6,436 nt of DNA from Dehalococcoidia bacterium. Lineage in GTDB: Bacteria > Chloroflexota > Dehalococcoidia > UBA1151 > UBA1328. The stretch spans positions 1 to 6,436 of the forward strand of contig JASLNQ010000130.1 of assembly GCA_030745955.1 (NCBI GenBank), read 5' to 3'. Below, in pieces: positions 1 through 6,433 of this stretch. The notes under the pieces are model-generated. The model saw only the letters and a program-made list of their open reading frames with translations. It ran no database searches and had not been told where the DNA came from. Position 1 is the stretch's first letter. The number at the start of each line of letters is the position of its first letter. A program made the position numbers and the translations under genes.

Positions 1-2
1 GC

Positions 3-98
3 GAAGCGGAGTGGAGGGACCTCGGCGGATTCACCTGGCAGTTCAACCGACACCCCGTGCCGCGCGCGACCCCACACCAGATCCCTCGGCTCCGATGA
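3..98 (+). CDS. Probable C-terminal end of an unrecognised protein (5' truncated by window edge)
   Basis: The frame beginning at base 3 is open from the window edge to a TGA at 96-98 and encodes about 31 residues containing WRDLGGFTWQFNRHPVP and ending in PRLR. Third codon positions are overwhelmingly G or C, as in the three complete genes here. The residue mix (Trp, Phe, Gln, Asp, few Ser/Thr runs) looks like genuine protein. The competing plus-strand frames are richer in Ser/Arg/Pro and have poorer third-position bias. If real, the gene converges on the lipoprotein gene with about 55 bp between the stops. I do not recognise the family and the fragment is too short to assign. It could also be chance open sequence. 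Confidence 0.35.
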   Translation, partial: EAEWRDLGGFTWQFNRHPVPRATPHQIPRLR

Positions 99-153
99 CA
101 GCGCTCGGGACGCGTTCATCGCAGTCGCGAAGATTCACGCAGCTGCTGTCGTC

Positions 154-1236
154 CTACCGGTTTAGCCATTCGATGGGTTCAGGGTCGGCGTAGCCGGAGA
201 GTTCGACGTAGGCGTTGCCAGAAATCGGCTGACTGTTCTGCGTTCCTCCCAGCCAGGCCTTGCCTTCCCAGTAGGTCGAAGCGGCGGGAAGGCCGCCCTG
301 CACTTCTTGGTCGTTCTCAACCGGAATGAGTACCAGGTCCATCCCCAGCGAGTCGATTTCCAGCGCCCACCCCGATGGATAAGTGGCACCGGTGGTGGGA
401 CTGGTCCACTCCCCTCCCGGCACGACTCGAATGCCATCGGTTTCGCTCCGGAGGCCCTTCACATCGCCCTCTGGCGACATGTAAGTGCCGTAGGTATCCG
501 CAACCCGGCCATCGATCCCGCGGTTCTCTGTGATCATCAGCGATGCGCCATCATCGAGCTGGACGGCGAACCACTGCCACCCCGCGGGTTTGCCCAGGAC
601 GAAGAAGTCGCCCCACTGGTGGTCGAACCACGCTGTACCTGTCACCGCGAATTTCTCACCGCCGATCACCAGTTCGCCCACCGCCGACTGGCGCGGCCAC
701 GAGTAGTAGTAGGTTGCGCCGGCTTCTGTGGGCAGCCACCCGATATCGTTGTGGAGCATCACCGGGGCCGTTGCCTCGAGTTGGAGCGAAAGTTCAACAT
801 CGCCGTCCGTCCCGGTAACACGGTGATTCCCGGCGATAGGTGAGATGTCCAAGACCCAATTGGTAATCGCCACGGTCATCGGTCCGTCACCAACTGTGCG
901 GAAGCCCGCCTCGGCCCTCGATGCCGTGTGGTGCTCGCCGGTCTCTACGTCGAGAATCCCCAGTTGCGCCACCAGGTTCGGTTCGCCGATAGAGTCGTCC
1001 GCCTTGAATACGACGAAATGGAAGCCAAACTCCCGCCCGGATTCGGATTCCAGGTGTCCGCTGTAGTACCACCATTCGAGCCGGGAATCGTGGGCGAGTT
1101 CATCGTGTGCCAGATCGATCGGAGCAGGTGTGGCCGTGGGGTCGGGAGTGGCGCCCTCGGGGACCTGTCGCGGGTCGATCGACGTTACACACCCCGCTGC
1201 AACGGCCACGAGCGCGAACAACAACAACGGCAACAC
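154..1236 (-). CDS. Lipocalin-like lipoprotein of the CrtC/AttH (hydroxyneurosporene synthase-like) family
   Basis: The 360-residue product starts with a hydrophobic stretch ending in a lipobox (VAAGC, Cys16), so it should be lipidated and held on the outer face of the cytoplasmic membrane. A Pro/Thr-rich linker (about 20-40) follows. The body carries hallmarks of the CrtC/AttH two-lipocalin fold: EWWYYSGHL (54-62), YYYSWPR (176-182), the central FDHQWGDF (204-211), YWEGKAWLGG (322-331) and a C-terminal NAYVELSGY (341-349). Relatives include carotenoid 1,2-hydratase and AttH, but nothing here shows a carotenoid pathway, so I would not assign hydratase activity. Binding, carriage or modification of a hydrophobic ligand is the safer inference. 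The GTG at 1236 has no ribosome binding site at normal distance and leaves the signal peptide without basic residues. A start at an ATA codon (1272) would add 12 residues, including SRRGLRYSK, and sits 9 nt after GGAGG. The gene follows the MMPL transporter and is probably in its operon. Family call is strong, the start is uncertain. Confidence 0.88.
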   Translation of the reverse strand: MLPLLLFALVAVAAGCVTSIDPRQVPEGATPDPTATPAPIDLAHDELAHDSRLEWWYYSGHLESESGREFGFHFVVFKADDSIGEPNLVAQLGILDVETGEHHTASRAEAGFRTVGDGPMTVAITNWVLDISPIAGNHRVTGTDGDVELSLQLEATAPVMLHNDIGWLPTEAGATYYYSWPRQSAVGELVIGGEKFAVTGTAWFDHQWGDFFVLGKPAGWQWFAVQLDDGASLMITENRGIDGRVADTYGTYMSPEGDVKGLRSETDGIRVVPGGEWTSPTTGATYPSGWALEIDSLGMDLVLIPVENDQEVQGGLPAASTYWEGKAWLGGTQNSQPISGNAYVELSGYADPEPIEWLNR

Positions 1237-1264
1237 CAGTTTCGAATATCGAAGGCCCCGGCGG

Positions 1265-3520
1265 CTAGGTATCGTGCTTCACCTCCGGGAGGAGACGGTC
1301 GAGCCAGCCCGGTAACCACCAGTTCCAGGGTCCTGCGATTCGCATGATCGCTGGTGCGACGAGTGCCCGTACGAGCGTCACGTCTACAAACACCGCGATC
1401 GCAAGGCCCAGGCCGATCGCCTTGACCACAACCACGTCGGCAAGCACGAAACTCCCGGCCACGACGATCAGGATTCCGGCCGCACCGGTGATGATCATCC
1501 CGCTTTTCTGGAGTCCCTCAGCGACCGCCGTTTCGTTGTCGCCGGTGCGCTCGTAGGCCTCGGCGACGCGTGAAAGCAGGAAGATCTCGTAGTCCATGCT
1601 GAGACCGAAGATGATTGCGAACAGCAGTACCGGCAGCGTGGCTTCGATGACGCCCATCGCCTCGAAGTTGAGCAGCCCGCTGAAGTGGCCCTGCTGGAAC
1701 ACGAACACGAGCGCGCCGTAGCTGGCGAGAATCGAGAGCACATTCAAGACGACGGCTTTGAGGGGCAGTAGCACCGACCTGAACAGGAACATCAGCGACA
1801 AGTATGTGACGATCAGCACCACGGCGATGATGACCGGGAACTTGCCGTAGAGCGAGTTGACGATATCGGTGATTTCACCTGCACCGCCATCGACGTGGAG
1901 CGTGCCGCCGTTCCGGGCCGGGGGCACGAGCGAACGGATGTCGGTTACGAGTTGCCGTGTTTCGGGCCAGAAGGGGTGCAGATCGCTCTGGACGAGGAAC
2001 AGGATTGCCCCGTCACGGACGGTCTCCCGCACCAGCCGGGCGGTGGTTACATCGGTGATCGATTCCGGGTACCTGTAGAGGAGTTCGTACTGGTCGGGTC
2101 CGAAGGTGGGATCGAGGTTGACGATGCTGGTGACCGACGTCACGCCATCGAGGCGCTCAAGCTCACGGCCGATGGCGTAGGCGGATTCGAGGTTGCTGCT
2201 TGCGAACGGATCTCCGTTTTCAGTACCACCATCGTCAGCGTCTCCAGGCGCTTCGTCGCCAAACGTGTACGCGACCGGAATTACCGTCCTGAGCGCGAAA
2301 CCGAACTCTTCTCGCAGCACGTCGAACCCACGACGTGATTCGAGTGAGTCGGGGAGGATCGTGGCGTCGACGCTGCCGAGTCGCATCGACATCGCCGGCA
2401 CGGCGAGCAGGACAAGTACCGTGACGGTCGGTAGCAGCACCATCCACGGACGCCTCATCACCCAGTGCGACAGCGGTGCCCAGAACCCGTTCCGCTTCGA
2501 CCAGTCGGGTCCGATCCTGAACCGGTTGATGCGGGTCCCAAGTATGGCGAGTAGCGCCGGCATGAGCGTCAGGGCTGCGAGCAGGGCCGCTGAGATCACC
2601 GCGACGGCACCGAGTCCCACCGACCGGAGCATCATTACATCGAAGGCGATGAGGCTGATCAGTCCGATAAGGCTGGTCACGGCGGAGAACAAGATTGCTT
2701 TCCCGGCGTGCGAGTGAGCGCTCAAAGCAGAAGCGCCAACCTGCTTGCCGTTGCGCAGTTCTTCCTGGAACCTCGATGTGTAGAAAAGCGAGTAGTCGAT
2801 GCCGATACCGATACCGAGCAGCGAAACGATGTTCAGGGCGAAAACCGACATATCGATGCCCTGCGACATGAAGAAGACGATCCCCAGCCCAACCAGCACA
2901 CCGCCGCCGCCGACCGCCGCGGGCAGGACCGCGGCGACCAGCGTTCCGAATACGAGTAGCAGGGTCAGTGTCGCGACCGGGAAGGCGACCGACTCGCCCC
3001 GGCGGAGGTCCTCCTGGCTTGCAAGGGAGATATCGCGGTAGAGCGCCGGACCACCGGTGATAACCAGTTCGAGTGGTCCCGGCTCGACATCCCCGGTGAC
3101 CGTTTTGAGGAATTCGACCGATTCTTCCAGCTCGATCGTTAGCCCCGCGGTGACGTGTGCGGTGTTACTGGTCGATGAGACCCTTTGCGGATCGTCGAGG
3201 TGGGTGGTGACGTAGGCGACTTCCTCGTATTTGTCGAGGTTGCCGACCGCGTTGTCGACCGCACCGGAAAACCGCGGATCGAAGGGCGACCATTCGGGGT
3301 GGCTGAAAACGAACTCGACCGACAGGGTCGAGAGTTCAAGCTGCTCCTGCAGGACTTTGCGGGCCTTCACGGACGGGAACGATTCGTTTGAGAATCCGCC
3401 CGGTTTCAGGAACTCCTGGGCACGGGGGGCGAAGGGTAGTGCGGCGAGGATCACCGCGGCCCATGCCGCAAGGACCAGGTATTTTCGTCGCACTGCAAAC
3501 GCGCCGATGGCTGTGAGCAT
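1265..3520 (-). CDS. MMPL-family RND transporter (12 membrane segments)
   Basis: The 751-residue inner-membrane protein has the full RND/MMPL plan in two repeats. TM1 is about 13-30, then an extracytoplasmic domain (about 31-177), TM2-6 (about 178-326), TM7 (about 358-376), a second extracytoplasmic domain (about 377-560), and TM8-12 (about 561-722). The proton-relay motifs are intact in both halves: GIGIDYSLFYTSRF (238-251, Asp242-Tyr243) in TM4 and FGLSMDYEIFLLSR (638-651, Asp643-Tyr644) in TM10. They match the Asp-Tyr pairs of mycobacterial MmpL3. The tail WNWWLPGWLDRLLPE (732-746) is typical of MmpL proteins. Members use the proton gradient to export lipids or other hydrophobic compounds. 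The substrate is not visible here, though the neighbouring lipoprotein suggests a lipid. An acidic Gly/Asp-rich stretch (421-438) lies in the second outer domain. The ATG at 3520 directly follows an in-frame TAA, so it is the most upstream start. Its ribosome binding site is weak (AGGG about 13 nt away). Length is normal for the shorter MmpL members. Confidence 0.95.
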   Translation of the reverse strand: MLTAIGAFAVRRKYLVLAAWAAVILAALPFAPRAQEFLKPGGFSNESFPSVKARKVLQEQLELSTLSVEFVFSHPEWSPFDPRFSGAVDNAVGNLDKYEEVAYVTTHLDDPQRVSSTSNTAHVTAGLTIELEESVEFLKTVTGDVEPGPLELVITGGPALYRDISLASQEDLRRGESVAFPVATLTLLLVFGTLVAAVLPAAVGGGGVLVGLGIVFFMSQGIDMSVFALNIVSLLGIGIGIDYSLFYTSRFQEELRNGKQVGASALSAHSHAGKAILFSAVTSLIGLISLIAFDVMMLRSVGLGAVAVISAALLAALTLMPALLAILGTRINRFRIGPDWSKRNGFWAPLSHWVMRRPWMVLLPTVTVLVLLAVPAMSMRLGSVDATILPDSLESRRGFDVLREEFGFALRTVIPVAYTFGDEAPGDADDGGTENGDPFASSNLESAYAIGRELERLDGVTSVTSIVNLDPTFGPDQYELLYRYPESITDVTTARLVRETVRDGAILFLVQSDLHPFWPETRQLVTDIRSLVPPARNGGTLHVDGGAGEITDIVNSLYGKFPVIIAVVLIVTYLSLMFLFRSVLLPLKAVVLNVLSILASYGALVFVFQQGHFSGLLNFEAMGVIEATLPVLLFAIIFGLSMDYEIFLLSRVAEAYERTGDNETAVAEGLQKSGMIITGAAGILIVVAGSFVLADVVVVKAIGLGLAIAVFVDVTLVRALVAPAIMRIAGPWNWWLPGWLDRLLPEVKHDT
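1279..1286 (-). promoter_or_regulatory. Shine-Dalgarno sequence for the lipoprotein gene, inside the end of the MMPL gene
   Basis: The minus strand reads GGAGGTGA here, a perfect match to the anti-Shine-Dalgarno of 16S rRNA. It lies within the last codons of the transporter. It is 42 nt from the GTG at 1236, too far to serve it, but 9 nt (counted from GGAGG) from an in-frame ATA at 1270-1272 that overlaps the transporter's stop. No ATG, GTG or TTG lies within the usual distance. It could be coincidental coding sequence (Glu-Val-Lys), but the position at a gene junction argues for a real site. Confidence 0.55.
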
Positions 3521-3567
3521 TTATGAAGTGTGACCCTGCACCCGGCATTTCTCTACCTGTTGAAGAC

Positions 3568-3607
3568 CCGGGTAGGAGGTACAGGTGTCGGCATTCCCCC
3601 TACCCGG
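3568..3607 (-). repeat. Inverted repeat in the MMPL gene leader (possible RNA hairpin)
   Basis: CCGGGTAGG at 3568-3576 and its exact reverse complement at 3599-3607 form a 9-bp stem with a 22-nt loop. It extends by two G-C pairs after one A-C mismatch. It sits about 48-88 bases upstream of the transporter start. The inner arm can alternatively pair with GGTAG (minus strand, 3557-3553), so two exclusive folds are possible. The hairpin has no T-tract on the minus strand, so it is not an obvious terminator. Function unknown. Confidence 0.4.
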
Positions 3608-3618
3608 CCTCCGGTTGT

Positions 3619-3632
3619 TCCGGTGCACCGGA
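3619..3632. promoter_or_regulatory. 14-bp perfect palindrome, candidate operator upstream of the MMPL gene
   Basis: TCCGGTGCACCGGA reads identically on both strands. It lies in the 204-bp gap between gyrA and the transporter, about 100 bases before the transporter start. A TTGACC on the minus strand (3634-3639) sits just upstream and resembles a -35 box, but I find no convincing -10 at 16-18 bp. The dyad fits a site for a dimeric repressor such as a TetR-type protein, which often control RND pumps. No regulator gene is present in the window. Four CCGG tetramers occur between 3604 and 3631. Confidence 0.35.
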
Positions 3633-3667
3633 CGGTCAAATGATGACAGGCGGGCCGTTAACGCCAA

Positions 3668-3699
3668 CCGGGCTGCCCGTAACGATGCGGGCAGCCCGG
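3668..3699 (-). terminator. Strong GC hairpin after gyrA, probable intrinsic terminator
   Basis: A perfect 12-bp stem (CCGGGCTGCCCG and its reverse complement) closes an 8-nt loop 25 bases beyond the gyrA stop codon. On the minus strand it is followed by TTGGCGTTAACGG, only a weak run of T. The stem strength and position favour termination of gyrA, which makes the transporter a separate transcription unit. The poor T-tract means partial read-through is possible. Confidence 0.7.
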
Positions 3700-3724
3700 C
3701 CGAAGATCGAATTCCTGTCAGGGT

Positions 3725-6331
3725 TTAGTCTTCGGAGGAATCAGGAGAATCTTCCTGCGCCTCGCCGTCGGCTCCAACGGCCACTCCGTCTTCGATAGTC
3801 GAGTCGTCCTCGACGTGTCCGTTGCCGTTGCCGTTTTCCAGCAGTGCCGGATCGATCTCGGCGCTCGCTTCTCGCATTTCTGCTATGACTCGAATGGCCG
3901 ATATCTTGTCGCCCGATTCGGGCACCTGGATCTTCACACCCTGGGCGATCCGGCCGGTCGACCTGATCTCGCCAAGGTTCGTGCGAATGACCTGTGCCTT
4001 CTCGGTTACCAGGACGAGCATGCCGGTTGAGTCGGTCCTGATAAGCTCGCTGACAACGGCTGAATCGGCGACCTTGCCGGTCTTCGTCGTCACCTTGAGG
4101 GTGATCAGGCCCTTACCGCCTCGGCGTTGCTGTGTGTAGTGGCGCAGTAGCGACAGTTTGCCATAGCCCTTCTGGCTGACGATCAGGAGGAAACCGGCGT
4201 CATCGACTACGTTCATCGAAACGATTTCGTCCTTGTTCTGGACCGCCATGCCTTTCATGCCACCGGCAGCTCGCTGGCGTGGGCGGACCTCCGACGACTT
4301 GAAGCGGATGGAAAGGCCTTCCTTCGAGACGAGGATCACGTCCTCATCTTCGTTGGCAAGTACGGCGCCTACCAGGGCGTCGTCGCCCTTCAGGTTGAAG
4401 CAGCGCAGACCGCTGCGGTTCATGTTGCGCAGTAACGGCAGGTGCATGCGCTTGACCTGCCCCTTCTTTGTTGCCATCACCAGGTAGGTGTCTTCGAGAT
4501 AACTCGAAACGGCCACGACTGCGTGGACCTCTTCACGCGGTTCCATGTTGAACCCGAGGTTCTGGACCGGAGTCCCGCGGGAGTTCCTCGATTGATCGGC
4601 GGGGAGCTCGAATACCCGTGATGCGAACACACGGCCCTGGTCGGTGAAGAACAGCAGGTAATCGTGGGTGTCAGCTATCTGGAGGTGCGGCGTGACGTCG
4701 TCTTCCTTGGTCATCCGTTGACCACGCACGCCCTTACCACCCCTGTGCTGTTTCTTGTACGTATCGAGCTTCACCCGCTTCACGTAACCGTTGCGGCTCA
4801 GCGTGATAACGACTTCTTCGTGGGGTTCGGTGTCTTCCCGGCGCCAGTCGCCCAGTTCCTCAGGGTGAACCTCGGTGCGTCGCTCGTCGCCGTACTTCCG
4901 CTTGAGTTCGTGCGTTTCCTTGCGGACAACGGCGAGAACTTTCGCGTTGTCGGCCAGCAGCTCCTCGAGCTCCATAACCAGTGTCGTTAGCTCGTTGTAC
5001 TCGTTTTCGATCTTCTCCCGTTCAAGAGCGGCCAGGCGACGGAGTTGCATGTCGAGGATGGCTTGAGCCTGGATCTCCGACAGGTCGAACTCGGTCATAA
5101 GGTTGCTGCGGGCTTCCTCAACGTCGGCCGATGCCCGGATCAACTCGATTACACGGTCGAGGTTGTCGATCGCAATTCGCAGGCCCTCAAGAACGTGCAA
5201 ACGCGCTTTGGCTTTTTTCAGATCGAACTCGGCGCGCCGGCGAACGACCTCGACACGGAATTCGAGGTAGTGGCGGAGCGCCTGCTTGAGGGTGAGTACC
5301 CGCGGCGTGCCGTCGACAAGGGCGATCATGTTGACCGAGAACGAGTTGCGGAGGTTGGTGTGTTTGTACAGGTTGTTCAGCACGACCGGAACGTGGGCGC
5401 CCCGGCGTAGCTCGAGGACGATCCTCATACCCTTGCGGTCGGATTCGTCCCGCACCTCGCCGATACCTTCGATCTTGCGTGCCTTGATGAGGTCTGCGAT
5501 CTTCGCGACCAGGTTCGCCTTGTTGACCTGGAAAGGTATTTCGGTGAAGACGAGACGCTTTCGGTCCTGGCGCTGTACGTCCTCGATCGCATGCGTGGCC
5601 TGGACCATCACTCGCCCACGGCCGGAAACATATGCGTTCCTGATGCCCTCCTGTCCCCATATGTGGGCACCGGTCGGGAAGTCGGGGCCTTTCACGAACT
5701 GCATCAGGTCGTCAACCGAGGCGTCCGGGTGGCCAATCAGGTGGACGACGGCATCGCAGATTTCAGCAACGTTGTGCGGTGGGATATTCGTCGCCATTCC
5801 GACAGCGATGCCCGATGCGCCGTTCACCAGCAACGCGGGCAGTCGCGCCGGGAGGACCGTCGGCTCTTTCAGCGACTGGTCGAAGTTCTCTCCCCAGTCG
5901 ACGGTGTCCCTGTCGATATCGCCGAGCATCATCTCCGTTATCGAGGCCAGGCGGCACTCTGTGTACCGCATCGCCGCCGGCGGGTCGCCATCGACCGAGC
6001 CGTAGTTGCCCTGACCATCGACAAGCGGGTAACGCAGCGAAAATGGCTGGGCCATCCGCACCTGGGCATCGTAAACCGACTGGTCTCCGTGCGGGTGGTA
6101 CTTGCCAAGCACTTCACCGACCAGGCGTGCGCTCTTCTTGTATGAAGAGGTCGGGCGCATGCCCTGGTCGTGCATTGCGTAGAGGATCCGCCGTTGAACG
6201 GGCTTGAGACCGTCGCGCACGTCGGGGAGCGCCCGTGCCACGATCACACTCATCGCGTAGTCCAGGTAGGACGCCTTCATCTCGTCTTCAATGCGGATGG
6301 GCCTGATACTGCCGAGGTCGCTATTGACCAT
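3725..6331 (-). CDS. gyrA: DNA gyrase subunit A
   Basis: The 868-residue protein is full-length GyrA, the DNA-breaking and wrapping subunit of the A2B2 gyrase that introduces negative supercoils using ATP hydrolysed by GyrB. The catalytic tyrosine is Tyr123 in AAMRYTE (119-125), next to Arg122. The winged-helix region carries [13 protein letters not shown] (76-88). Tower and coiled-coil regions follow to about residue 490, with [17 protein letters not shown] (355-371) and the C-gate-side [17 protein letters not shown] (421-437). The C-terminal beta-pinwheel (about 505-815) wraps DNA. Its first blade has the GyrA box QHRGGKG (528-534), and the fifth blade carries a second, textbook box QRRGGKG (735-741). 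The pinwheel identifies gyrase rather than topoisomerase IV. An acidic tail with an Asn-Gly repeat occupies about 830-868. At the position of E. coli Ser83 there is Gln84, and the Asp87 equivalent is kept as Asp88. The ATG has a good GGAGAG site. gyrB is not in the window. Confidence 0.98.
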   Translation of the reverse strand: MVNSDLGSIRPIRIEDEMKASYLDYAMSVIVARALPDVRDGLKPVQRRILYAMHDQGMRPTSSYKKSARLVGEVLGKYHPHGDQSVYDAQVRMAQPFSLRYPLVDGQGNYGSVDGDPPAAMRYTECRLASITEMMLGDIDRDTVDWGENFDQSLKEPTVLPARLPALLVNGASGIAVGMATNIPPHNVAEICDAVVHLIGHPDASVDDLMQFVKGPDFPTGAHIWGQEGIRNAYVSGRGRVMVQATHAIEDVQRQDRKRLVFTEIPFQVNKANLVAKIADLIKARKIEGIGEVRDESDRKGMRIVLELRRGAHVPVVLNNLYKHTNLRNSFSVNMIALVDGTPRVLTLKQALRHYLEFRVEVVRRRAEFDLKKAKARLHVLEGLRIAIDNLDRVIELIRASADVEEARSNLMTEFDLSEIQAQAILDMQLRRLAALEREKIENEYNELTTLVMELEELLADNAKVLAVVRKETHELKRKYGDERRTEVHPEELGDWRREDTEPHEEVVITLSRNGYVKRVKLDTYKKQHRGGKGVRGQRMTKEDDVTPHLQIADTHDYLLFFTDQGRVFASRVFELPADQSRNSRGTPVQNLGFNMEPREEVHAVVAVSSYLEDTYLVMATKKGQVKRMHLPLLRNMNRSGLRCFNLKGDDALVGAVLANEDEDVILVSKEGLSIRFKSSEVRPRQRAAGGMKGMAVQNKDEIVSMNVVDDAGFLLIVSQKGYGKLSLLRHYTQQRRGGKGLITLKVTTKTGKVADSAVVSELIRTDSTGMLVLVTEKAQVIRTNLGEIRSTGRIAQGVKIQVPESGDKISAIRVIAEMREASAEIDPALLENGNGNGHVEDDSTIEDGVAVGADGEAQEDSPDSSED

Positions 6332-6335
6332 AAAT

Positions 6336-6341
6336 CTCTCC
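6336..6341 (-). promoter_or_regulatory. Ribosome binding site of gyrA
   Basis: The minus strand reads GGAGAG followed by four bases and the ATG at 6331. The spacing from GGAG is 6-8 nt depending on register. It supports the chosen gyrA start over any internal Met. Confidence 0.75.
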
Positions 6342-6397
6342 AGCTAAGTGGTTACGTCGACTCCGGGGCGCGCCGAGATCGAAAAACATATGTCCTA

Positions 6398-6426
6398 ACG
6401 ATACGCTTTCCCATGCGTGCGCGCAA
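6398..6426 (-). promoter_or_regulatory. Candidate sigma-70-type promoter of gyrA
   Basis: On the minus strand TTGCGC (6421-6426) and TATCGT (6398-6403) are separated by exactly 17 bp. The -10 matches 4 of 6 consensus bases including the key first, second and last; the -35 matches 3 of 6. A start site near 6390 would give a leader of about 60 nt. An alternative -10, TATGTT, lies just downstream in the AT-rich stretch around 6382-6393. The call rests on weak motifs and position only. Confidence 0.35.
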
Positions 6427-6433
6427 TGCACGC
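6415..6433. repeat. Inverted repeat over the gyrA -35 region
   Basis: GCGTGC (6415-6420) and GCACGC (6428-6433) form a perfect 6-bp stem with a 7-nt loop, inside an alternating purine-pyrimidine, GC-rich tract that runs to the window edge. The candidate -35 hexamer of gyrA lies in the loop. It might instead be part of a terminator for an upstream gene outside the window, but no T-tract follows it on the minus strand. Confidence 0.4.

Noticed and set aside
1..60. tRNA-like sequence near the left edge
   Set aside because: I could not find a T-loop GTTCGAATC-type motif or matching acceptor arms in either orientation.
94..120. Possible bidirectional terminator between the convergent genes
   Set aside because: GATGA/TCATC and GCG/CGC form only a 5 + 3 bp stem broken by a 2x2 internal loop, with no T-tract on either side.
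1..165. Alternative plus-strand frame at base 1 open to the TAG at 163-165
   Set aside because: It is longer than the preferred frame but has weaker third-position bias and a Ser/Thr/Arg-rich low-information product, and it overlaps the end of the lipoprotein gene.
307..843. 178-codon plus-strand open frame opposite the lipoprotein gene
   Set aside because: The minus strand carries clear CrtC/AttH family motifs throughout. The plus-strand product is rich in Arg, His and Pro with no recognisable fold.
1217..1228. AAC trinucleotide repeat (four copies)
   Set aside because: It simply encodes consecutive Leu (TTG) codons of the signal peptide, and the run is too short to be meaningful.
1241..1253. 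TTCGA-ATA-TCGAA small palindrome just before the lipoprotein GTG
   Set aside because: A 5-bp stem with a 3-nt loop is weak, and the bases are probably coding if translation begins at 1272.
3655..3662. CGTTAACG palindrome beside the gyrA terminator
   Set aside because: Only 8 bp, with no extended symmetry. It lies in the weak T-tract region after the hairpin and needs no separate explanation.
5286..6005. 239-codon plus-strand open frame antisense to gyrA
   Set aside because: It lies wholly within the conserved GyrA breakage-reunion region. The product is Arg/Ser/Pro-rich without any motif. Such open frames are expected opposite GC-rich genes.
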